DNA from: a virus
Virus record (IMG/VR): IMGVR_UViG_3300025030_000053
Coordinates: 1-64,000 of that record
Direction: 5' to 3' (one strand)
Length of the DNA: 64,000 nt
Made by a program: the position numbers and the translations under genes. Under the pieces are notes generated by a model. That model saw only the letters and a program-made list of their open reading frames with translations, searched no databases and had not been told where the DNA came from. Below, one piece after another: positions 6,559 to 15,117 of this stretch (its first letter is position 1; each line of letters begins with the position of its first letter).

Positions 6559-9115
6559 TTTCTTCTTCATTCTCCGGTGGCACAATTTCTGCCGTTGGTT
6601 CTTCCCAGATGGTTGCGTGTTCTCTTCCCAATTGGGTGTTTCGATATTTAGCCAAGGTTGATTGTAACCATCTAAATTCATTATCAGTGGCATTTTGGAT
6701 TGGATTCCAGTTGCCTGATTGCTGTTGTCGGTCTTCCACTCTTTGCATAAACACTCTAATCATATCAGCGTCAAGTTTGTTAAAACCACATGAATCAAGA
6801 TTCCTTGCCCCGTCGCATTGACTGAGCAAATATTCCAAAGCTCTCCAAATGGCAGATTTTCTTGACATGGTAAGTGGAACGTCATGCCCCGGCTTTGGTT
6901 TTTCTACTCTATCTACTGATTGTTGGGGGCGAACAGCAGTTGTTGATTCGGATCCAAGTTGTTGATAAACTGCTGCTCTGATTTCTTCTTCGGTGCAGTC
7001 TTCAATCTTTTTCATTTCTCCATTGACAAATATTTCAGGCTCTTCGCCGGATTCGTCTCCTTGCGCTAGAATCTCTTGCACTCGCCCATCAATTGAAGCA
7101 TCGATCCATTTCTGTTTCATATCTAAAAGTTTTACAATGTGGATATCAATTGGATGATTCACTAACAATCTTATTATATTGAGTCTATCTGCTTTTTGTC
7201 CAATTCTGTTGATTCTATCTTCTGCCTGTGCATTGTCGCCGGGAGTCCATGCCATATCGACAAACAGCACACTGGCAGCCCTGGTAAGTGTGTATCCGAC
7301 ACCTCCAGCACCAATAGTCAATGCCAAACCTTTAAGTTTGCCATTCTGGAAATCAGCCACTACTTGCGATCTTTCCTCGGTTTTAATTCCTCCGTGAATT
7401 TTTGCCCACCCGTCACGATCGCCAATGATGTTCACCGGCGCAACATGGGCAGAGAATACGATCAATGGCTGATTGCGACTTTCAAAATCTTCTACAATCT
7501 TCAAGGCAGCATCAATCTTGTAGGCTGCCAAATCAGCACGTATTTTTGAAAATTCTTCGAAGGGGGGCAAATCCCCAGGAGATTCTCCATATTCATCTTC
7601 GGTGATTTCCTGATTATCATCCTGCGCTTTGGCGATCCATTCTTGTAGAGCAACATTCATTTCTTCCATCAAAGCAGGATCGTCAATATCTACCAAAACA
7701 TTTGAATATTCCTTCGGTGGCAAAGTCAGTGTGTCACTTTTCTTTCGTCTAATCATCACTTTACCTAGAATTCCAGGGACTAATGGACTTGGGGTGCCCC
7801 AGCCGGTGATGATTCTGATTCGCCCTCTGCGATCAGGCGGCGCTTCTTTTTCGTCTTCTTCTTCGTCTGTCTTCGGTTGGACTTTTTTAGCCTTTGGCGT
7901 GACATCTCCCCATATAGCCCCCATCAATTTGTTGAAAAGATCATAAGAATTTATTGTTTCTGCATCTTTTGAAAGTTTTGTAGGGCGGAAGGTTTGCTTG
8001 ATCATATCACCAACAACAAGCAACCCATACAAATCTTGTGGACGATTAGCCAAAGGGGTCCCAGTCAACATCCAACTTGAAGCAGCATATTTGCAAAGAC
8101 TTCTAACTTTGACACTTCTTCTATTTTTTAATTTTTTCACATAATGTGCTTCATCAACAATTACGCTATATCTTGAAAATGCTCTTTGCAATTCTTCATC
8201 CAAAGCATTGAAATCTCTATATTTCACTTTCTCGCCTTTGATTTCTAATGTCGTCCACGGAGGTATAAATTCATCCGGCAGGCGCTCATAACTAACGATT
8301 ACAATTTCACCAGCCTGTGGGAACCTGAAATCTTTTTTGCTTTTGATGACAATTGGCTGGAATTCTGGAACCCAGTGTTTGATTTCGGCAACCCAGGCAC
8401 TTTCGACAATCGCCAATGGACACACAACAATCGCACCTCTATTTTTAGGAAGAGACAACAAAGAAATGGCAGTCTTACCTAATCCCATGTCGTGCGCAAG
8501 CAAAGCTCTGCTCTGTTGGGACAGCCATTCGATGTCCTCTGCTTGAAATTCAAGCATACCCTTCTTCAAGGCATTTTGATAAGCCTCTCCGTGTTCGGTT
8601 ACAACAGCCTCGGCTTTTGGATCTATAGCAAAACCCAAACCTTTTAATGTTTTGACAACATGTGTCGCATTTGTTTGACTAAATGGCAATAGCCAAACAT
8701 TCGCGTATCCCTCAAATTCTTTTCTGAATGAGGCACCATCAAAACAAATCTTGATCGCCATCACAATGTCAAAATTATATGGGAAAAGTATCATTGCCAT
8801 GTTCGGACTTGTTGCGGAGAGTTTTAGTTCTTTTCTGGCAGCAGAGATAGGTGATGACGCAGATCCGGTTTCAACACCTTTTCTCTGCAGTTCTCCACGG
8901 CCAGCTTGCCACTTTTGATAACAATCTTTGTGAAAACAAAGAAAACCAGGTCCATTAGGGTTTTTTTCACAAAGCCCTTCCTGCGCCCCTACTTGTCTTC
9001 CACATTCAGGAAGAGCACATGGTCCTCCATATCTATTTGTGAAGCCTGCTAAAACTTCCTTCAAGGTGCTGAATTTCCCAGGTTTGTTGATGCCCAATGC
9101 AAATTTTAGCCACAT
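6551..9115 (-). CDS. SNF2-family ATP-dependent DNA helicase/translocase
   Basis: 854 aa. An N-terminal Cys/His-rich region (C33, C38, C49, C60, H62, C65) could be a zinc finger. Then comes the RecA-like pair: motif I HDMGLGKTAIS (208-218), motif II VDEAHYV (DEAH 321-324), motif III LTGTP (350-354), motif V GAGGVGYTLTRA and motif VI DRINRIGQ. GIGQ-type RIGQ and the spacing are typical of SNF2 rather than recombination or replicative helicases. The pre-motif LPFSQTNATHVVKTL resembles the region before the ATPase in SMARCAL1-like proteins. A long acidic linker (KKVQPKTDEEEDEKEAPP) separates the lobes. It likely remodels protein-DNA complexes or branched DNA during replication or recombination. 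No strong ribosome binding site is visible. Confidence 0.9.
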   Translation of the reverse strand: MWLKFALGINKPGKFSTLKEVLAGFTNRYGGPCALPECGRQVGAQEGLCEKNPNGPGFLCFHKDCYQKWQAGRGELQRKGVETGSASSPISAARKELKLSATSPNMAMILFPYNFDIVMAIKICFDGASFRKEFEGYANVWLLPFSQTNATHVVKTLKGLGFAIDPKAEAVVTEHGEAYQNALKKGMLEFQAEDIEWLSQQSRALLAHDMGLGKTAISLLSLPKNRGAIVVCPLAIVESAWVAEIKHWVPEFQPIVIKSKKDFRFPQAGEIVIVSYERLPDEFIPPWTTLEIKGEKVKYRDFNALDEELQRAFSRYSVIVDEAHYVKKLKNRRSVKVRSLCKYAASSWMLTGTPLANRPQDLYGLLVVGDMIKQTFRPTKLSKDAETINSYDLFNKLMGAIWGDVTPKAKKVQPKTDEEEDEKEAPPDRRGRIRIITGWGTPSPLVPGILGKVMIRRKKSDTLTLPPKEYSNVLVDIDDPALMEEMNVALQEWIAKAQDDNQEITEDEYGESPGDLPPFEEFSKIRADLAAYKIDAALKIVEDFESRNQPLIVFSAHVAPVNIIGDRDGWAKIHGGIKTEERSQVVADFQNGKLKGLALTIGAGGVGYTLTRAASVLFVDMAWTPGDNAQAEDRINRIGQKADRLNIIRLLVNHPIDIHIVKLLDMKQKWIDASIDGRVQEILAQGDESGEEPEIFVNGEMKKIEDCTEEEIRAAVYQQLGSESTTAVRPQQSVDRVEKPKPGHDVPLTMSRKSAIWRALEYLLSQCDGARNLDSCGFNKLDADMIRVFMQRVEDRQQQSGNWNPIQNATDNEFRWLQSTLAKYRNTQLGREHATIWEEPTAEIVPPENEEENE

Positions 9116-9157
9116 AGTGCTTCAAACTTCTAAAAATCATATTTGAATTCCTGTTTT

Positions 9158-10150
9158 TCAATCTTTTATTTCAAATTTGGCTACACAATAATCATTGATC
9201 AGAGTCAAAGCAATATATTTGAAAATAACCATTCCATATCTGAGCTGCTTTGGATCATCTGCTTCTAATTCTTGATTGTCTATTTTGATTGTAGCCATTC
9301 CAAGAGATCCAGGTCCTGCGAGTGTATAGCAAGTATTTTTGGGGACCATATAACTTTGATTGATATTTATCTTTCCAGGAATGAAATCTGATGTGTCATT
9401 CACGACTAAATTGTCTTTTTCCAAATCAAAATACTCTTCAGCTCTCTCCCACACCGAAGGATGTATCAAAATGTTATGGCAACTAACTCCGTGAGCTTTC
9501 AATTTGGCAGTTGCACTTTTGTATCCTTTTTTAACATCTTCAATATCAAATGATCCCACAAAATGATCTTTGTGTATCCAAGTAGATTGTTGCGGTATGA
9601 ATGTCTCATCCCCTTTGTCTTTAGAACCTGACAATGATAGATCAGAAATTTGGTTGCCAAGGACTTGTTCCAACAACATAACAATATGCTGGTCTTCATT
9701 TCTGGCAAGGGTTTCTACGGCTTTTTGTCGAACGGATTCTTTTCGTCCAGGGCAATCTTCTACTATTTTCCAAGTAGGATTGGTGGCCAAAGTGAAAAAC
9801 TCTGGTGATATTTCTTCAGCTTGCACAATCATATCTGGAACAGAGCCTCGTTGCGGAATTCTATAGCTCACCACAGAAAACCCTCGTTTATATACTGGTT
9901 TATCATTTAGTCCCACGTAGTCAGGTTTGAATATTTTTCTTGAAAATGGGATGTATTGATCTTCCTCAATCTCAAAATCTATCTCTGATTTGACATCATC
10001 TCGCAGAACTTCTTTGTTCAAAGCCACACGAATCACATCAGACAAAGATATTTCGCAAGAAAATGTTTCTGACATCTCTTGTGCTTTGGTTCTCAAACTT
10101 TCCAAAAGTTCTTCATCTAATCTGACATTGATTTGTTTTGTTTCACCCAT
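9158..10150 (-). CDS. Ribbon-helix-helix DNA-binding domain fused to an HK97-type capsid-like protein
   Basis: 330 aa. Residues 5-47 (KQINVRLDEELLESLR then SLSDVIRVAL) match the ribbon-helix-helix fold of CopG/Arc regulators. Residues 90-330 align with the likely major capsid protein at 15118: SVVSYRIPQRGSVPDM versus AVVSYVIPKRGSVPDM, NPTWKI versus NPTIRL, MVPKNTCYTLAGPG versus MVPKNTVYVLAPGE, and DDPKQLRYGMVIF versus DDPKQLRLGWVIY. It is therefore a diverged capsid paralogue with an added DNA-binding head. It could be a minor capsid protein touching DNA, or a regulator that reuses a capsid fold. GGAGAG precedes the ATG and a TATAAT box lies about 50 bases upstream, so it may be transcribed on its own. 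Confidence 0.85.
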   Translation of the reverse strand: MGETKQINVRLDEELLESLRTKAQEMSETFSCEISLSDVIRVALNKEVLRDDVKSEIDFEIEEDQYIPFSRKIFKPDYVGLNDKPVYKRGFSVVSYRIPQRGSVPDMIVQAEEISPEFFTLATNPTWKIVEDCPGRKESVRQKAVETLARNEDQHIVMLLEQVLGNQISDLSLSGSKDKGDETFIPQQSTWIHKDHFVGSFDIEDVKKGYKSATAKLKAHGVSCHNILIHPSVWERAEEYFDLEKDNLVVNDTSDFIPGKININQSYMVPKNTCYTLAGPGSLGMATIKIDNQELEADDPKQLRYGMVIFKYIALTLINDYCVAKFEIKD

Positions 10151-10199
10151 AATATCTCTCCATTTCGTATAACAATGTAAAGCTTCGCTATACAGATAT

Positions 10200-10205
10200 A
10201 TTATA
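10200..10205 (-). promoter_or_regulatory. Possible -10 box for the RHH-capsid gene
   Basis: TATAAT on the minus strand, 50 bases before the ATG at 10150, overlapping the stop of the methyltransferase gene. Same context (TTGATATAATA) as before the gene starting at 27177. No convincing -35 box. Confidence 0.3.
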
Positions 10206-11331
10206 TCAATTTTTTTGAGAAAACAAACAAGTTCTCATTCTTTTTTTGCACAATTCCAGATTTTGCCTTACCAGAAAGATGACTCCTGGATGTGATCAAC
10301 GGAAATTGCTCAATCAATGTCATTCCCATCTTTTCGCACACAGAAACCATATCCTTTGCCAATTCACGAGAATCAACTTCGTTGACGGCAATCATCCCGA
10401 ATTTTGCATCATCAGCCATCACCTTCAAGCAATTTTCAATTGTCATTTTCCAATATCCATCCAGCCAATCTGAATAATTCCCAAACATCTGAACACTTTG
10501 CGAAGCATCAGAAGAATAGTTTTCAAGATTGAAATAGGGCGGACAAGAGAACACAAAATCGCACACAGGAACGTCAAAGGAGTCAGTTGAGGGTTGCTTC
10601 AGAACCTCACCAGTGCCTCCAAAACAAATCAAGAGGTCATTCAGGCTGTCAGCAGTCAAAGGATCCACGGCAAAATATTCTAGCCCCTCTGACAAGGCTC
10701 CCAGTGCCCTGGCACCCCAGCCGGCAGAATAGTCAAACACCCTTTTAGAAGCATATCTGTGATAGATCCACTTGGCGACTGCGGGTTTGAACTGAGACAC
10801 AGAATAGGACAAACCAGAAGATCTCATTCCTTGAATGAGCATAGGATTTGACATCGCAAACACATATGGTCTCTCGTGCCCATCTTCCTCCATTGAACAC
10901 CACCCCATCCGATTCTGGATGACCCTCATCAATTTGGAGTCATCGTTGAACACGTCAAAACAAGAAAAAGTTTTAGAATCGCCGCGAGCAGCATAGAAAT
11001 ATTGCCCACAGAAATGTTTGACAATATCCGTGGCACATGAATCTGAATTTTTGATGCAATCATTGACAAGCACGACTGATTCGTCCTTCTCTTTCAATTT
11101 TTCGAAGGATTTATGCAATTGTTTGTTGTTCAAAAATGGTAAAGGAAAGCCAGAAGATCGAAAATAATCAAAAACCCATTGAGCCAAATCAACTCTGTCC
11201 TGTCCTGACTTAGACCAGATGTATTCAGCAGTCAATGGATTTCCTGCTGGGTCAACCAAGGAAAATTTTGAATTGGTTTCAATCAAATATGGGTTTGACG
11301 AATTCAGACAATCAAATGGAACATCATTCAT
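10201..11331 (-). CDS. DNA amino-methyltransferase (N6A or N4C type)
   Basis: 376 aa. An N-terminal helical region of about 150 residues is followed by a Rossmann methyltransferase domain: motif I FDYSAGWGA at 199-207, an acidic strand end AVDPLTADSL, and motif IV SCPPYF at 262-267, the SPPY/DPPY class that methylates exocyclic amino groups. The late residues VNEVDSRELAKDM and LITSRSHLSGKAKSG complete the fold. ATGA overlap with the upstream GNAT gene couples translation. Its place in one operon with two GNAT-like genes suggests a joint role in DNA modification, but that is inference. Base specificity cannot be read by eye. Confidence 0.8.
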   Translation of the reverse strand: MNDVPFDCLNSSNPYLIETNSKFSLVDPAGNPLTAEYIWSKSGQDRVDLAQWVFDYFRSSGFPLPFLNNKQLHKSFEKLKEKDESVVLVNDCIKNSDSCATDIVKHFCGQYFYAARGDSKTFSCFDVFNDDSKLMRVIQNRMGWCSMEEDGHERPYVFAMSNPMLIQGMRSSGLSYSVSQFKPAVAKWIYHRYASKRVFDYSAGWGARALGALSEGLEYFAVDPLTADSLNDLLICFGGTGEVLKQPSTDSFDVPVCDFVFSCPPYFNLENYSSDASQSVQMFGNYSDWLDGYWKMTIENCLKVMADDAKFGMIAVNEVDSRELAKDMVSVCEKMGMTLIEQFPLITSRSHLSGKAKSGIVQKKNENLFVFSKKLI

Positions 11332-12080
11332 CTTTTTTCACTTCCAAAAAACACTTTTTTCTCCAAAAAAACTGGAAATTTTTTCTTGTATTTCAAAACA
11401 CCCCCAGAGGAAGCCCCCCAGTTGATCAGAAAAGGTTTCTGAATTTCTTTGAAAATTCTTTCAAAGGTATTGAAATCAATGAACAGGCACAGATTCCTCA
11501 ACGACACATCATTCTTCCGAATGACATATCTGAAACATCCATCGTCAGAAATTTTCGACACCACAGAATACCCCACCAACCTGCCATTCAGATAGAAGAA
11601 ATTTGACCACAAATCTTGTTTTTCAAATTCCCAGAATTTGCGGAAAAAATTGCGATCATATCCAGAATGACGCTGCCAGCCATATTTATCGCCAGACTGA
11701 TCATCCCACATATCGATCAATGACGAAACTTCGCCAAAAGAGATCGGATTGTCTTGGATGTCAATTTGTTGGTTGAAATGATTCCTGGTTTCTCTAATCT
11801 CAGAAAATTCCTTTCCTGACAAATTGAAAAATTCTTCATCAAATTCAGATAAAACAAGAATTGATGAATATGTCGAACATCTTTTGTCAAGATTTTCTTT
11901 GGACGGCAAATATCCCCAAGAAATTCTGTTAGACAATGGGAAATCTGACAAACTCACGGAATCATCGAACACAACAACTTGTTTGGAATTTTTCCAAAAA
12001 CCAGCCCAATCATCGAATGGTTTGGCGGTTTTTGACATCATTCCTTGAATTGTGTGGCGATTGATATAATCGTCAACCAT
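11328..12080 (-). CDS. GNAT-fold protein, copy A of a tandem pair
   Basis: 250 aa. The C-terminal half looks like a GNAT acyltransferase: FYLNGRLVGYSVVSKI matches the strand-turn-strand before the acyl-CoA site, followed by a helix LRNLCLFIDFNTFERI and a final strand INWGASSGG. The N-terminal half (DDWAGFWKNSKQ) aligns with copy B but has diverged. A 107-bp core is almost identical to copy B. GNAT proteins acetylate amines; in phages one branch (Mom-like) modifies DNA bases. Substrate unknown. Start overlaps the upstream stop by 8 nt. Confidence 0.65.
   Translation of the reverse strand: MVDDYINRHTIQGMMSKTAKPFDDWAGFWKNSKQVVVFDDSVSLSDFPLSNRISWGYLPSKENLDKRCSTYSSILVLSEFDEEFFNLSGKEFSEIRETRNHFNQQIDIQDNPISFGEVSSLIDMWDDQSGDKYGWQRHSGYDRNFFRKFWEFEKQDLWSNFFYLNGRLVGYSVVSKISDDGCFRYVIRKNDVSLRNLCLFIDFNTFERIFKEIQKPFLINWGASSGGVLKYKKKFPVFLEKKVFFGSEKR
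11551..11657. repeat. 107-bp near-identical direct repeat, copy A
   Basis: Matches 12308-12414 at 105 of 107 positions, while flanking parts of the two genes differ at many bases. It encodes the shared core from DRNFFRKFWE to VVSKI of the twin GNAT genes. This pattern suggests gene conversion. Confidence 0.9.
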
Positions 12081-12816
12081 TTAGTTTTTCCTTTATGATG
12101 CACAGATATACCTCTTCAACAGATTTCACCGGGAATTTGTTCTTGTATTCCAACAATTTCTTTCCGGAAGTTCCCCAATCAATCAAAAACGGCAGTTGAA
12201 TTTCATTGAAAATTCTTTCAAAGGTCTTGAAATCCAAAAACAAAGAAAGATCTTTCAAGGAGATGTCATTTTTGCCCATCAAATAGTTGTAGCAGTTGTC
12301 CTGTCCGATTTTCGACACCACAGAATACCCCACCAACCTGCCATTCAGATAGAAGAAATTGGACCACAAATCTTGTTTTTCAGATTCCCAGAATTTGCGG
12401 AAAAAATTGCGATCTCGACCGGAGCGAATCGACTGCCAGGCAAAAGTCTCAGAACGTTGTTCATCCCATATGTCAATCAAGGACATCACGTCATTCAATG
12501 AATCAAATTCATCTCGGATTTCCACTGATGAATATCTGTTCAGTGCAGCTCGGAATTTTCTCCATCTGTGCCCCGAAAGACTCAGGAACTCAGAGTCAAT
12601 CTCTGCGATTGATTTGAAAAGTTTGTATTTTGTTGAAACACCAGGAATGAGAGATGGGTCTTTGACATCGCGGATCTGAATTTGTTGAGCAGAAATTTTC
12701 GTTGGCTGCCAAACGACAAGAGTTTTTTTCTTAGAATTTGTCCAAAAACCAGACCAATCATCGAGGGGAATGCAATTTTTCGACATCAGTGATTGAATTT
12801 CGTGCCTGGGAACCAT
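12073..12816 (-). CDS. GNAT-fold protein, copy B of a tandem pair
   Basis: 247 aa, same architecture as copy A: an N-terminal DDWSGFWTNSKKK block, a helical middle (SLIDIWDEQRSE), the conserved DRNFFRKFWESEKQDLW helix and the GNAT-like FYLNGRLVGYSVVSKI hairpin. The C-terminus (LIDWGTSGKKLLEYKNKFP) parallels copy A (LINWGASSGGVLKYKKKFP). The start ATG follows the upstream stop directly (TAAATG) with GGAG upstream. Both copies have full-length open frames, so both are probably functional and may have different substrates or form a heterodimer. Confidence 0.65.
   Translation of the reverse strand: MVPRHEIQSLMSKNCIPLDDWSGFWTNSKKKTLVVWQPTKISAQQIQIRDVKDPSLIPGVSTKYKLFKSIAEIDSEFLSLSGHRWRKFRAALNRYSSVEIRDEFDSLNDVMSLIDIWDEQRSETFAWQSIRSGRDRNFFRKFWESEKQDLWSNFFYLNGRLVGYSVVSKIGQDNCYNYLMGKNDISLKDLSLFLDFKTFERIFNEIQLPFLIDWGTSGKKLLEYKNKFPVKSVEEVYLCIIKEKLNG
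12308..12414. repeat. 107-bp near-identical direct repeat, copy B
   Basis: Partner of 11551-11657; two mismatches, both single-base. Confidence 0.9.
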
Positions 12817-13980
12817 TTATTTCTCCATGTCGAACTTGTAGTACATCACCGGCGGCAATTGTTGCCAGGGAATCTGTTCTAGCAATGTGCGATATTCTGC
12901 TGCTCCGAACCAGAGCCAAAAATATTCAGAATCGTCAGAATTGTCAATCCTGGCGTCAACACCGAATTTGTCTTTGAAAAATTGAGACATCATCTTGTGA
13001 TCCTGCTCATCAAAATTGTGAGTGCAAAGTGTCAAACCAGTTCCATGACGACTTCCATCATCAGCAATCCAAATTGCGACGGACAATGGAGTGATCTTGT
13101 CCAGCCACCATTGAGAGATTACTCGCTTCTTGGAAGAAATATAGATCTTGTCGTAGATTTCCTTCCACAAGGAATGGTACGGCAAGTCGAATTTATAGAC
13201 TCGTTGAGAGATTTCTTCATCTGTCAACGAGGCTGCCATTTTCACGGAAACATGATGTCCTGACTGATCAGAAAGGTAAGTTTTTGGATGCCATCTGAGC
13301 ATTTTTTGGGATTTCCAAAAAGCATATTCTCGCTGCTTTGGACCATGCGATTCTCGAAAACAGAAATTGTTGTCTTTTTGTTTGCAGATGCAGCCATCGC
13401 CGAGCAAAGATCCAAAAATGACAGACTCCTCTTCTGGCGTGAGATCGTTTGGAAGATGTCGACGAAAAACATCCGATCTGCGTCGTTTTGTGATGACCAA
13501 TTCTTTGAGTTTGTCCCTTACGGAAAGATAGGTTTTCCCAGGAATTGATTGATTTATTTGTTTGACAGGAACCAATTCTGAATATTTTTCCAAAAGAATT
13601 TTTTCTTCATCAGGTGTCCATTGAATATTCTCCTCTATTTCTTCAAAAGATTGCTTTGTTCTGCATTGTTTGCAAAGACCATTCGAAGAATGTGGGATTT
13701 TAGATGTTCCACACTGAACGCAACAATCATGTTCTCTTGACCACATTCCTGATGGCAATTGGCTGTTGCTTCCCTTTTTTCCGCGCTTTGAATCTCCGCT
13801 TGCTTTGGCTATTTTTGCGACTCTGGGATCGGATTTGTCCTTTCCTTTCATCCAGGCTTCTCTCAATGGGTCATCTGGAAATTGCTTTTTGAATTCCCCA
13901 ACGGACAATTTGTGTGTTTGACGGACATGGGACAAAATCGATTTCTCAAAATCATTCTGGCAGATTGGACATTTCAGCAT
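12817..13980 (-). CDS. LAGLIDADG homing endonuclease with N-terminal zinc fingers
   Basis: 387 aa. It starts with a C2H2 finger (C4, C7, H18, H23: CPICQNDFEKSILSHVRQTH), the layout of MucR-like fingers. A second Cys cluster follows (DCCVQCG...GLCKQC), then a Myb/SANT-like helix block (WTPDEEKILLEKYSEL). The nuclease part has two LAGLIDADG motifs, IFGSLLGDGCI and VAIWIADDGSR, each with its catalytic acid. It is a freestanding mobile endonuclease with its own DNA-binding modules. The ATG comes just after the stop of the next LAGLIDADG gene. No intron or intein boundaries were found around it. Confidence 0.85.
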   Translation of the reverse strand: MLKCPICQNDFEKSILSHVRQTHKLSVGEFKKQFPDDPLREAWMKGKDKSDPRVAKIAKASGDSKRGKKGSNSQLPSGMWSREHDCCVQCGTSKIPHSSNGLCKQCRTKQSFEEIEENIQWTPDEEKILLEKYSELVPVKQINQSIPGKTYLSVRDKLKELVITKRRRSDVFRRHLPNDLTPEEESVIFGSLLGDGCICKQKDNNFCFRESHGPKQREYAFWKSQKMLRWHPKTYLSDQSGHHVSVKMAASLTDEEISQRVYKFDLPYHSLWKEIYDKIYISSKKRVISQWWLDKITPLSVAIWIADDGSRHGTGLTLCTHNFDEQDHKMMSQFFKDKFGVDARIDNSDDSEYFWLWFGAAEYRTLLEQIPWQQLPPVMYYKFDMEK

Positions 13981-13981
13981 T

Positions 13982-14977
13982 TTAGTTTCCTTTCAAATAG
14001 TGATCTATTTTCTTCTTTTTTCGAGTCAAAAAGATTGTTGCATTGGCATACATCTTTGGAATAATCTTTGACATTTGGTTATTTCCATTGTATCTCATCC
14101 TAAAAATAGTTTTGTCTTTGTTTCTTGGAGATATTTTGGTTCGATTGACATTGCATTCAGATATCAAAAATTCTTGACAACCAGACAGGACATCCATAGT
14201 TCCTGTGATATCAAGCGAATGGCAACCACCTTCAGAATCTTGAGAATAGAATCCGCCATCTCCATCATTCAATCCCCTTACCAAGTGCCATTGCAATTCT
14301 GTGTTTTCCAAATCAACCCATTTGGCAATAAAAGTTTTTCTAGGAACAATGTCATACTTTGCAAGATCTGAACAAAGTTTGTTGTTTCTGATTTCAAGTG
14401 AGCAATGACTGGGTTTGTCATTGATTTTGTGGTCAGAATCCAAACATTGCAGCAATTTGACAAGAATTTCACGATCCTGGTTGTGAATCGTGATTCTCAA
14501 TTTTTTGGCAGCCGTTCCATAATCTCCGATGGATCCATCGGCAAGGATGAAACCAAGAAAATAAGCCTTTGCTTCTGAATCTATCGTTTCAAAAAAGTTT
14601 TCATTGCAATGGTGTTTTTTGTGGGATTCGCTATTCGTTCGAAATGGAATGTTATTTTGTTTAAGTATTTTTCTGATTGGAATTGTTGAAGTGCCAAATT
14701 TATTTGCTATCTGAATCAAAGTCATTCCAGATTGGTAGTCTAAAATCACCCGTTGTTCATCTTCGTTTGACTGAATTTTTCTCAAATGTACCACTCCAAT
14801 TCTCGTTGCGTCAGATTTGTTCCTTCCTGGAATTTTGTTCAGCAACAAAATCTTGTCAATTCCTCCGGCTGTGAAATTGAATTGCGTGGCAAGTTCAAAA
14901 CAGGTTGTTTCTGTGTTTTGATAGTCATCGCAAATTTTCTGTTCATCTGCTTCTGAAATTTTCTTTTGAAAAGGCAT
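13982..14977 (-). CDS. LAGLIDADG homing endonuclease with helix-turn-helix modules
   Basis: 331 aa from the ATG at 14977 (GGAG 8 nt upstream); an earlier TTG at 15010 lacks a good site. Two helix-turn-helix units resemble resolvase-type HTH (ADEQKICDDYQNTETTCFEL and DEQRVILDYQSGMTLIQIA, each followed by an N-x-I-P segment). The endonuclease part has AYFLGFILADGSI and LVRGLNDGDGGF, two LAGLIDADG helices with acidic residues. It differs in type from its neighbour, so two unrelated homing enzymes sit side by side between the capsid paralogues. Confidence 0.85.
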   Translation of the reverse strand: MPFQKKISEADEQKICDDYQNTETTCFELATQFNFTAGGIDKILLLNKIPGRNKSDATRIGVVHLRKIQSNEDEQRVILDYQSGMTLIQIANKFGTSTIPIRKILKQNNIPFRTNSESHKKHHCNENFFETIDSEAKAYFLGFILADGSIGDYGTAAKKLRITIHNQDREILVKLLQCLDSDHKINDKPSHCSLEIRNNKLCSDLAKYDIVPRKTFIAKWVDLENTELQWHLVRGLNDGDGGFYSQDSEGGCHSLDITGTMDVLSGCQEFLISECNVNRTKISPRNKDKTIFRMRYNGNNQMSKIIPKMYANATIFLTRKKKKIDHYLKGN

Positions 14978-15051
14978 CGAAATTTCTCCTTCGTGAAAGA
15001 GATTACTCAATTTTCAAGCTGTTTTCAATGACTTTCAAGAGATTGCAAAAG

Positions 15052-15083
15052 AAAAACTTCCAGGGTTGAATCTGGAAGTTTTT
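15052..15083 (-). terminator. Intrinsic terminator after the capsid gene
   Basis: A perfect 12-bp inverted repeat (AAAAACTTCCAG / CTGGAAGTTTTT) with an 8-base loop, 35 bases past the capsid stop. The A/T ends give a U-tract in both directions, so it can work both ways. Confidence 0.85.
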
Positions 15084-15117
15084 CGGCAATTAGTTTCACT
15101 GATTTTTTAGGTCAGGA

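Noticed and set aside
6559-6693. Longer N-terminus for the small coiled-coil gene
   Set aside because: It would read the helicase gene's 3' end out of frame; a better start with a binding site lies at 6558.
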